A stretch of 64,000 bases of DNA, taken from Cruorifilaria tuberocauda (taxonomy: Eukaryota; Nematoda; Chromadorea; Rhabditida; Onchocercidae). The position numbers and the translations under genes are program-made. This document shows positions 14,101 through 25,500 of this stretch, piece after piece. The stretch spans positions 335,253-399,252 of the forward strand of contig JABVXU010000018.1 of NCBI GenBank assembly GCA_013365365.1, read 5' to 3'. The notes below the pieces were generated by a model, which worked only from the letters and a program-made list of their open reading frames with translations, searched no databases and had not been told where the DNA came from. How positions within the stretch are numbered: the stretch's first letter is position 1; every line of letters starts with the position of its first letter.

Positions 14101-16340
14101 TAAAATCATTGTTTGGTGTGAAGTATTACGAAATGATACGATGACTAAGAAAGGGAGGCTAATCGAAGAAGCAATGAATGGAGAGATGTCAAAATCGATC
14201 GGAGGTCATCTCTCACATTCAAATATCAATTTGTTGCAGTAAAAATGACAAATCCACTCTTCTTTTACATCTCAACAATACTCATTCGATCGATAAGATA
14301 ATCAATGATTCGGAATGAGCGAAAAGTTTGTAATTTTTTTTGTTGCAGAAAAATTCAAAAGGAAGTCGTTTATCACTGAAAATCTGCTAGAAAAGATATA
14401 TTATTTTTGATTCAGTCAAATAAATGAGAAATTTTTAATAGTTTATTTAAAATTTTCTTAATTTAAAGGAAGTTTTCTTGAGGAAGAATAATTTTATTCT
14501 TAATTAATTGATTAATATGCTATCCTTGAAAAGAATGAACGAATCATTTGAATTCTTTCCCATTTTTTTTAGCATAAATTATTTTAAGGCTTAATTTAAA
14601 ATGCTAATTGATAAATCTCTGTTCGATCAATTTTGCACTATTTGATATTAATAACAATAACAACAACAAAAATACGTATAAACAAACTTCTACAATATAA
14701 TACTGATAACTAACATCTTTTGTTATATATGATCAGATTTCACTGATCTTATCAGACATTTTTAACTATTTGATATTACTATAAGATTTTATTAAGTGTT
14801 GATGCACTATAAAGTATAATTATTAATTTAATTTTCCGTGCTTTATTCAATAATCAAACTTCCAATTCACTTTTATAAAATTTATCATTCATATTAAGCA
14901 GTCTATTGTGAATGTATTATAATTTTACCAAATATGATTGTCACTAAATGTGTTTATCGTTGTTGCTGGATGAAATTTGAATTAATGAAAATCACATCAG
15001 TTATGATAAATTGGATCAATGAAATGAATAATGTTTGATGAGATGAAATTAAGGACATATATTGATTGGTTGATTGATTAATGTGAATTTTCAATATGAG
15101 ATGAGATAATAATATTTACTGTTATTAGAAAATATTATACTACCTTATTTTCTCATTTTCTTTTAAAATCAATCAAATTGATAAAAATTTTATTTCTTAC
15201 CTCTTTCTTTTTTTTATGATACTTTTGTAATTTTTTGATTTGGTAATACGTGTTTGTTAGTTTAATAAAAATCTTTTCTTCTCTTTATGAAATATTTAAA
15301 AGAGAATGAGAAAATAAAGTAATATATTTTCTAGTGATAGTGATCATTATTATTTCATGTTACTTTTTGATTTAGATGAAAATATTCAATCATTTTATGG
15401 ATTGGATCCATTCTTCACTCCTCTCTATGAATATGTGTCCGTGTATGTTTGAGTATATTCGAAGAGTTAAATTGACTTTTTAAACTTCTCGAAGTATTCT
15501 TGAGAAAGATAGAAAGAAAAAAAAAGGAAAAATGCATTTTCGCATTGATGAGAAGATGGATGAAAGTGAGGAAAAGTCATATTGAATTGAGAGTCTTTTT
15601 TTTTCTTACCACTTTTTATATATTTTTTCTAACTCTTTGGCTAGAATTTAACATGTTTTTTCTTTTTTTCTGTTTAAAAGTTGTTTTCTGCTATCCATAA
15701 AGGCCACAAAAATTTCTACTAAGCAATTAAAGTAGAAAGAGAGAGAGAGAGAGGGGAAGAGAAAAAAACTAAAGAATTTACAACTCTCTCTCTCTTTTTT
15801 CTTGTGATATATTTTAGATGAAAAGAAATTCTTCAGAACTAAAGAAAAAATGTTACCACCTGAAAATATCGAAAACTTTAGACAGTTGGATCCCTCTATA
15901 TTTCTCTTATAATAATAACAACAGCAACAAAGAAGCAAAGAAGATTCATCTTATTTGATTTATTTTTATCAAATTTCAAATATATTTCTGATCTCATTTG
16001 TTATTTAATCGAAATATTTACTGAGAGAAAAAAAGAATTTCTCGACTAATATTGATATGTATTTTACTAATAATAAGTAAAGTTAGTCGAGAAAAAAAAA
16101 TTCTTTTTCCCACTCTTTTTGATTTAATTTTTTTTTTCAGTGCTTGTTCATTAGTTGAGAATGTGATTTCTTTCTGCACTTTGATAAGTAAGAAGTATAA
16201 ATATAATGTTATTTCTCATTTATTTCTCTTATCATAAATGAGATAGATTTTTTATCAGTTTGGATTTAAAGTTAATATGACGAGGGAAAAAGAAGGTAAG
16301 CAATGATTGTTTGCGAGAAATAAGAATTGTGTGGTAAATG

Positions 16341-16385
16341 CTACCGCCATCGTCATCGCCATCGCCATCGCCATCGCCATTACCG
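16341..16385. repeat. (CATCGC)n repeat
   Basis: Hexamer repeat CATCGC with one CATCGT unit. It reads as Pro-Ser or Asp-Gly repeats depending on strand and is judged noncoding. Confidence 0.9.
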
Positions 16386-16616
16386 CCACTTATTACTAAT
16401 ATTAATAAAATGCTTAAAAGGCGCAATACAATTGTTTGTTATTATCGCTGTTGTCAACTACCGCCAATGATTTGCTGCTATACGGGCATGCTGCAATCAA
16501 CTACGCTCTCTTTAAACTAAAGCTTTATAAAAGGGCTTCAAAAAGACTTCATTGAACATTAACGATGAAGCAGAAAAGCTAAAAGGAGATTTTGGACTGA
16601 CTACTGATTTTGAAAA

Positions 16617-16642
16617 GACACACACACACACACACACACACA
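16617..16642. repeat. (AC)n microsatellite
   Basis: A run of about thirteen CA units. Confidence 0.9.
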
Positions 16643-18344
16643 TACATCTGTCTGCTGATATATGTGTATGCGACAGGACAGGGATTGCTGGTTGTCCGAA
16701 TAGACGGACGATTGTTGGTTGGTTGGTTGGTTTTCGATAGTTTTGTTGAATGTGAAAAAAGAAATCTTCGAGAAGATATTTATGTATAGATGGATTGAAA
16801 AGTAGTATTTATAAAATGCTTTTCTTTCCTTTCCTTTTCGTTTCATTTCTTCTTTTAGGCTCATTTTTCCTTAAGGCATTTCTTCATGGAAGCTATATAA
16901 GATAAGAAAAGAAACGAAGTGTACACGTGTACATACATACATACATATATATATATATAGATGTATGTATAAGGAAATTTTGTTTATAACTATTAAATAA
17001 TGATTGATTGATAGAAATAATTGAAATAATTATTGTCTGATTATTATCTTTTAAGCTATAATTGTTATTATGATTGATTATTTTGTATTTTTTGATTTCT
17101 CATAGTTTTAGTGATATATGTATTGAAATTTTGCATGCATCAATCTATATAGTTAAGTGTTAAATAGGATAGATAGGAAGAGTGATAATTTTGAAGCGGA
17201 AATATTATCGAGAAATTGTAAAGACAATTATTAGTGATAACAACTCTCTTGTTGATGATGAAATTGAAGATAAAAGTATTGTTAGTTAGATAGTTTTTTT
17301 TTATCAGATGTTATTAATGTTTTTATGGATTAAATCAAATTACAGACACAATAATTTTATTCGTTGTAAATTATTCCTTAATAAAAAAAGAAAAAGCTAA
17401 CTCATTTTAGAATAATTATATCGATATAAGCAGAGCATAAAATGAATTTAGAAGATTTCACCTGTCAGTTATTTTTCACAAGTAAACTTTCATAATTAAA
17501 GAAAAAGTTAGAATTGCAACGAAGTAGAAATTGTTTTAATTCGACATGTTGCTTTTAATAATAGACTAATTGACTAAATGCTCTATATGATATGATATGA
17601 TAACATGAATGTGAGAGGTGAAATGAATTACTTCAATTATGTAAACAATACAGATTGTTGTGTCATCTTCCGATACTCCTTTTATCCTATTTCATGCGTT
17701 TTTCCTCTTCCCTTTTCCGCCTTAAGCAATGAGTTAGTTAGTTTGGATCGAATAACAAAAGGTTACTTAATAACAGGTTGCCTTCATCCTTCCTTTCACA
17801 ACTCCTCTCTCCCTCTCCCTCTCCCTCTCCCTCTCAGTGTCCAAAAATTTTGGAAGCATAATGAGCAGTGCTGTGATGTGGTGGTGGTAATGTCACTAAC
17901 GATGAAAGGAGCAGGTGGATTGTTGCAGGAGCTGCCGGTATATTGCCCTCTTTTACGTCCTCCTATTCCAACTTCAGCAAATTTCACTAAATTGTAATCC
18001 AATCTCTTTACGCCGGATCTTTATCATCTATCTCTCTCCCTGTCTCTGTGTCCTTCTGTATGTGTATATGCGCATGTATGTGTATGTGTATGTGTGTACG
18101 TGCATTTCAGGCATATATTGATATCATCGTCATCATTGGTGGCTATTAAAATTAGGGACATATGTGTCTACTACTACTACTTTTAGCTTCTCTCTCTTTT
18201 CTTTTTATATAGCTATTGCGGGAATGTAATTGTAGTATATTAGTAGTAGTAGTAACTAAGTAACTAATGATTTAAATTTTTTAACATAAGTTATCATTTG
18301 AATTTATCAAGTTAATTTTTATTAGAATAGTTACGGGACATTAG

Positions 18345-18516
18345 ATGTCGAATACCGGTTGATCGCGGTATATTTGCAGCATTCCTAGAGCAACGGCTAT
18401 TATTGATGGAATCAATCATGAAGATTATTGACAAAAAAAATACAGCTGATGTTTCTATGGGCGCTCCTGGTGTAATTGATTCAGAATGTTACCGATTGCT
18501 GCGTAATAATCAGTAG
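18345..18516 (+). CDS. Orphan coding exon with stop codon, gene unknown
   Basis: Following an acceptor-like CATTAG (ends 18,344), one frame stays open for 56 codons to a TAG. It uses mixed codons (CGA, CCG, CGC, CTG, GGC) unlike the AT-driven noise around it. The peptide begins CRIPVDRGIFAAFLEQRL and ends YRLLRNNQ, with an internal ATG at 18,405. It looks like the last exon of a plus-strand gene, or a short gene starting at the internal ATG, but I found no partner exon upstream. It lies 1.0 kb before the BAZ2-family start. A donor-like GTAATT at about 18,469 would allow in-phase joining to that gene as an alternative 5' exon. I do not recognise the family. Confidence 0.45.
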
Positions 18517-19527
18517 ATCAGATCAACAAAACTCACCTGTATATGTATGTATTATAAATATATTCACTTCCTTCTAAGACTGCAAAAATTTCGCTTTTTT
18601 TTTCGCTTTAACGTTTTGTTTTTTAAAGAAATAAGTAATTCTTTAAAAATAATTTTAAGTTACATAGTATTTCTTGCATACTATTAAGATAGAGTATCAC
18701 TAATGCACTTTCTTGGGATAATTTCTAGTTTTTCTTCTCTTTTCAAAAAGATTAATAGTCACAATTTTGCAATAATTTGAATGTCAAATTTTTGTATGAC
18801 TGTCAGAATTGTACTTTTTAGAATTCGATGAAAATAATTACATATTTACTTATATTCAGATATCATCCATTCTCATCTCGAAAACTCTTCTTTTCCTTTC
18901 ATATTAGTGCAAATAAAATATATTCAAAGTTTTACCATATCTGCTCATTTGTACTTTTGTGACATCTGTGAATTTTGAACAAAAAGCTAACATTTCATTT
19001 GTGAGAAGTGTAATTAAAGATTTTTTTTTGATAACTGGGTGATTCATACTATATACCTCGTTTTCATCCTTACGGCCACAGCCAGTCTTTCTAGTTCATA
19101 TGGTGATATAAAATAAAGCTCAATATTTATCATCTCTTCAAAGTTTTCAAATAACATGAGTGAAAGATGGACGAATAACATAATCTGCACAGTCTAAATT
19201 ACTTTTTTTGAGTAAAAAAAGGTCAAAAAATATTGGTCTCTTTTTTTATCATATTTCAAATCTAGCTTATTGCTAGAGAACAGATTACCTCTTTTGGATG
19301 GCAAAGATATTAAGTATTTATCTTCTGTCCATTAATCTAAATTACATATGGTGATCATAAAAAGGGATATAGCAAGAGGTCATCGTATAACTATGTCGAG
19401 CTCTTATTCATTTATTTTTCTTCGATGATATCAGTCAATAATTTTCAATCCCTGAATCACTTTAGAAAATTCTGAAAAGAATAATATGCTTTATTTCATC
19501 AAATTTTGTAAGTGCTTTTTTTAGGAA
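18517..19527. other. Upstream region of the BAZ2-family gene
   Basis: AT-rich, no coding exon seen. The last bases (TTTTTTAG, ending at 19,524) form a strong nematode splice acceptor three bases before the chosen ATG. The mRNA 5' end is therefore made either by spliced-leader trans-splicing or from an upstream untranslated exon that I cannot place. Confidence 0.5.
19518..19524 (+). promoter_or_regulatory. Splice or trans-splice acceptor before the BAZ2-family start
   Basis: Pyrimidine run ending in TTTAG, followed by GAA and then ATG. A 3' splice site this close to a start codon is typical of trans-spliced nematode mRNAs, and it supports the start at 19,528. Confidence 0.6.
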
Positions 19528-22500
19528 ATGGGCGATCAGGCACAACAGAATTTCTTGGCATTGTTAGCCGCTCAAGCAGCTACACAGAACAATATGCCCA
19601 TGGGTTTACTTTTTCCAAATCTGAATTTTAGTATGACAAATACAGTTGACATGATGTTTTGGAATATGGCACAATTGTCACAACCAGGACTGTTGTTGCA
19701 ACAGCAGCAACAACCACAAGAATCTTTTGAAGAGGTGTTGAGAAGAATGGCTACTACAAATGCAAGATCGGCTAATATCGTTACTGGTATGTTATATCGT
19801 GTTATTGTTTTAGCCAGAAACAGATAATTCAGATTTAAGGTATTTCAGATGATGTTTATAGTTATTGTTTTGGTTGAATTGGATTCATAAAATATCCGAT
19901 ATTTCTGAGATTTAACGGCTCAAAATTATGAGGAAGTTTTGTGTTGAAATTGGAGTGATTTTCGATTTTTAATTAAGCGGAGTCTTTTCAGGTAGACAAC
20001 AAACTAATCGTGATACTGATAATGTAGACAACAACGAGTCAACATTGCGACCACCTGGGCATTTTATTCCTGACGTAGCTTCTACTTCTTCTGCGCATAT
20101 TGGTATTCCAACTTCTTCCTTTCCTGATTCTCCAACAAAAGGTTTGGAACCGGGTGAAATACCGAAGCGGAGGTAGGACTTGTTTGAAGTTGGATATTTT
20201 TTTTCCTATAAAATTTCTGTATTCATAGTTGTTTATTTTAATGAATTTTCTCAATAATGTTTCACGGGGAGAAGTGATGACTCCAAAATTGAAAATTCAC
20301 AACTTTTCAAATTACTTTCCATTCACGTGAATCGTTTGTACTCAAAGAATTGAAAGCTTTCAGATACAAAATTTATGGGCTTTTGTTTTTCTAGAGATGG
20401 TAATAGAACAAGAAATGGTATGTCTTCGCAGCTATCACCTTCATCATCATCATCACCATCATCAACTGGCGGCGTATCATTGAATTCAAATCTGTTAGAA
20501 GCATCGGCTCGTTGCTATGCTGCAATTGCAGCTTCAGCTTCGCAGCAGCAGCAACAGCAACAAAATGATCTTATTGCTGCCGTTTTACAAAGTGCTGTTA
20601 ATTATGAGAAGGCTAGAGCTCGAGCTGCAAGTACCAATACTGTCACCAACGCTTCTGCCAGTGGTAGCGGTAGTGGTACTTATATGTTGAAGAGAACTGC
20701 AATGAATCATCCGAATGCTAGCACTGGTTTAAAGCAAGTTTCATTTTACTTGTCATTGCTTAAAAATTATTTGAAAATCGATAACTGTATGATTTTCGAT
20801 ATCTATTTAAAACGTTGTTTTGTGTTGCAGTGGAAGAGAGAAAAAATCATAGGTCATAAAAACAAAATTAGTTGAGAAAATGGAATTTTATAGTTATCAT
20901 TACCAGTCTCTTTAGCAGTATTTGCCGAAAAGAGGAAAATTATCGATCGTGTGCGGTATCTGCGAAAGGTTCTCACGAATCAATGCTAACATCATCGTCA
21001 TCATCATCATCATCGGCTAGATTTACTGATTCGCCTTTGGATTTATCATTTCATAAATCAAGAAACGGTGCAACAGGGGAGCGTAGTCGTATTTTTAGTG
21101 AACATACCAGCGGTGCGGATTCCGATGGTTCAAGAAAGCGTACGCAAGCTGATGCGGCTTTGATACGAATACCGTTGAAATCTGGGTACTTGTTTCGACT
21201 CTTACGTTAAACGTTAAATTTTTGTTCATTTAATGTTTTTGGAATTCAGGCAATAAATTAGCAAATTGCATGTTAAATTATCTCTTTTCACTCAATTTTT
21301 TACTTCTCTTTAATGTATATAGAGGGGTATCCAGAGCTGTTCTAATTCTCAATTCTGCTTAATATTTATGATATCCCAAGAGGCTCCCTGATGTCATCTG
21401 TTTAGCTTTTTGTTTTACCGTAGCAACCTTTTAGTTCTCACTGATATTTAAAATGTTTTTTTAATTAGAGCATATGTAATTCTTTATCAAACACATATAT
21501 TCAGAAAAGAATCAAATGACTTGACTTCCTAAGCTAATTAGTAAGAAATCTCAAGTTATCGGGACGTATATTTATTTTTCGTTCGATCAGTAATGGTCTA
21601 CTTCGATTAAAAATAGGCTACGTAATGCACTAGAAACTAGAAGATCTCTGAACTTAATCTTTTAGAATTCCTTATCTTTTTGCTGTTTCAGCTGGCGGCG
21701 TCAGACTTGCATCCGGACAATAAGTGCCAGCGGAGTTCGAGGTGATGTTATTTACTATGCACCATGTGGTAAAAAACTTGGTTCATATGCTGAAGTAACG
21801 CGGGTATGTGTTTAGTATAATGTGCATGTTTATATTATTTTAGTTTTAAATTCGATATTTAACTATAGTTTAAAGTTTAGAAAAATTCGGAACTTTATTG
21901 GGAACTTTTCTAAGTTGAAAATAAGAACGAAAAATTATAATGATTCAAATTGAAGTGTTACTCTTACTTCATTTTCAGTATCTAACAAAGAAAAATATCA
22001 AAGACATCGGCAGAGAAAATTTCAGCTTTAGTTGCAAAGTTATTGTTGGCGAATATATCTTATTCAAAGATGATGAAGATGGTTCGAAGGTGGGTATATG
22101 ATTTCATTTAATTGTTGCGGTTTGATTCTCTGTTTCATTCTCGTGATCTTTTTGAACAGCCATTTTGTTATCTTTCTCTTGCTAATTTTTTAGGTTCCCG
22201 ATAGAGTATCGGAGGAAAGAATATTGGCTGAAATTGCTAACTGTTCCGCTACTAATACTGTTCGCAGAACATCTGGTGCTCATGTTAAAGCAACTCTTTC
22301 TTCGGGAACAATCGATTCTTCTGGAACAGTTGGTAAGTTTAAATTTTCAGCTTAATAAGTTTTTTATTTTGTTTGGCATCAGATTATATTGGTAATTTAA
22401 ATGATAAACTGAAGACTAATGTGGTTTGATATTTCAGCTTGTTCAATATGTAGTATCACAATCACTGAAAGTACAGCACCAGACACATTTGACATTCATG

Positions 22501-25500
22501 ATTTTGAATCCAGGTATCTGAGGAATTTATGATTCATTTTAAATTCGATTTCAGCCTTATCAGCTGATAAGAATTTAGCGAAATTGACTGATGATAATAC
22601 ACTGAAGCAGCTGCATCGGCAGTTTCTGCGGCGTCAAGGAGAGCAACAAATGTATGCGCAATTACTGCTTACCTTTGTGAGTTTCTTCCGAAAGTTTACT
22701 TCCCTTAATTTTTCCGAACTAAAAGTTTTAAAATTGCACTTTCAATAATCTAAATAAAAGTTTACATGCAAGCTAGCTTGGATAATAATATTTGTACCTA
22801 AATTAGGCCACATAAACTTGTTACTTGAATCGAACTATAATGTAAATGTAATAATTCTGGAGATCAGGGAGACATTTTTGTGATTTTTTAAACAGAACTG
22901 ATTGATTATGATACTGATATTAATATTTCACAAAATTCAAGTGTGATCATAATCCCATATAATTATAAGAATATGCACTGCTTAGAATAAATGGATGTTC
23001 GTGGTAATAAGGAAGAAATAAGAGAATACGGAATTAGATTATATTAGAAACTCTATTTAAACATTTATCGAATCATTTGATTATATCATTTAATCATTTT
23101 GTTTTATCTCTTCATTTATTTATTGTATTTGATTTTTTTGTTTGATTACAGGGCCAGCACGTTCAACAACGTCAATTTCATCATCAACATCAACAACAAC
23201 AAAAACAATCTCTAGTTATTACAGAAGAAGGACAATCAACACGTGAAGCAGAACCTGAAATTAAGAGACTTAAAGTGCATTTTCATTTCTTAATTTTCTT
23301 TATGTGATTTCAAACTAAGCTAGATGATCATCCTCTTGATTTTAATTGAAATTAAGCCTCCTCAAAAATCGCCCTAATATTATATAATTTTAGTTAGATC
23401 AGTCTGAGTCAACACCACAACACACAACACCTTCAGTGATATCGGTTACAACTCCCATCATTACTACTACTGCTACTAATATTGTGTCTTCTCATACTGT
23501 TATCCCTGCCACCACTGCTACTGTTGCCGCCTGTAATGCTGTAGAAGGAAAGCTACTAAAGCTAGAACTGAGTGAAGAAGAGAAACAGGAAGAACGTTTG
23601 AAAGCTCTTCGATTACCGACAGATGATCTCTTGATCGAGGAAGCGCGGGTTTGTGCATTCAGTAAATTTAATTAATTATTTACAGAACTGGAAATTCAAA
23701 ATCTCTTTATAATTTTATCGGAATCTCAAATTTTTAAATTCGGGATTTTAAAGTTTTGGCTTTATTTTTGGGTCATATATCTCTTAAAACTTTTGTTTTT
23801 AGAAATTGCCCACGCTTGACTCCATCGAAAATCTCACTGTTAGTGCATCGACATTTGCTAATGTTTTAATGGTTGATGAATTTGTACGTAATTTCGGTCA
23901 TGTTTTGAAAATTGGTGAGTTAATCTTTTATATTTTAAATTCTTCCTATTCAAAAATCATTATATACGAAATGTGCTCAGAACTCCTGGATATTTTTATC
24001 AAAAAAAATAAATAAATTTTATGAAATTTAAGATCTAAACGCAGTACCAACGCTAAACGAGTTCCTGGCAGGTCTACAAAACCATCCAAATCATCTCAAA
24101 AGTTTCCTGTTACTTACTAAAATTTTACTGCAACTGGTGCTCGAATATCCTGGACTGCCATCAGGGATTGCTGGGCGAACTCCTCTCGGACAAGCACTTA
24201 AAGATGTGGGCGTCCATCGAGAAAATTATTCAGAGTTGTTAAAGATGTTTCTTTTATCACGTGATGAAGAAGGGAAAAAGGTATTGTTGGCTTATATTTC
24301 AGTTTGCATATTAATTTTTCTTTTAAATTCGTCTCTGCCATTTGCATTATCTTTTTAATCGCTAAATTCGTCCTGATCACTTTGGTGCCAAACTTAAAAA
24401 TCAAACTTTATCTTTGATATTTCAATGGGCTAATTAATTTCAGCTGGGTTCCAAATTGGAGTGCTGCTCGTTTGAATGTTTAGATCCAGAATCAAAAGCC
24501 GCAATATTAGCTTTTCTGTGCAACGAACTGCTGTACTGTCGCAACGTTGTTCGTGATATTGAGTCAAATATGGAAGAAATGACACGTTTAAAAGGTGAAA
24601 AGTGGCTACGTGAAGGTAAATCACGTGCTTTGCGAGCAGTGCAGACAAGAAAGCGAGTGGCATTAAGACGAGTAAGTTTGGATTTTTTCAGACGTAGTCG
24701 CTACCTGTTTTTCTGTCCCTCTACTATTATATGAATTGTTCAGTTTTCTGAAAAAACAAACAACATATTTGTCTTTTTCTGCTTTTAAATTCATTTGTTG
24801 GAGATATACCCAAAACCTGGTTAATGACCCTCTGAACATCATTTTGCAGCTGAGGCATGATATCAGAGATGATGATGCCTCATCTAGTCGAGCTGGTACT
24901 CCTGGTTCGGAGCCTTCTGATGTTTCTGAGGAAGTGGAACCGGCATTACAACCATCACGGTTGAAAGCACTTACTCCAGGACTTGGCCAGTGCGATGTTT
25001 TAACTGAAGAGGTTGAAAATTGGAGATGGCTGAAAATTCATAAATTCTAAGATTAAGATTTGAAGTTCTTGGAATTATTTTTTGCGTTTTGTTTGGAAAT
25101 CGTTTGTGTTCACAAAAACCTCTGTATATTGGCATGTGTTGTTGCATGCTGAAACCACTTCTATTTTGTGTTCAGGGTTCTTCCAAGCTAGTGGCGTCAA
25201 AAATAATAATTACTCATTAACTATTCCAGGAGGAGGCAATGACCGTTGATGAACTGGATGAATATATCGGAAAACTGAACAGTGAAGCGGAAGAGTTACG
25301 TGAAAGACATAACACATTGATCAATCATGTACGCATTCTACCTATTGGACAGGTATGATAGGTGGACAGTTTTTTGAAATTTTGAGAAAAGATAAAAAGC
25401 GGAACTAATCTCTGTAAAGTGAAGCAATAATGTATTTTTATTGCTAGAAAAACTTTTCCTTTTCTATTTCGGCGACGAAAATGTCAGTTTTATTCCATTC

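Larger units (their letters stand above)
8219..18344. other. AT-rich intergenic region, no gene supported
   Basis: About 10 kb with no exon I can support. It contains a short GC-rich patch near 9,940-10,015, GA or CT runs near 11,087-11,140, 11,374-11,393 and 15,725-15,755, a CATCGC hexamer repeat (16,341-16,385), an AC run (16,617-16,642), an ACAT/AT run (16,931-16,960), a CCTCTC run (17,805-17,836) and a TGTATG-rich patch (18,055-18,105). TGATAA/TTATCA words are frequent. A less AT-rich patch at 17,640-18,010 could be an untranslated or unrecognised exon. Confidence 0.5.

Noticed and set aside
17605..17997. 130-codon plus-strand open frame and its antisense partner
   Set aside because: Contains a CCTCTC repeat and no consistent domain or splice pattern; both strands are equally open.
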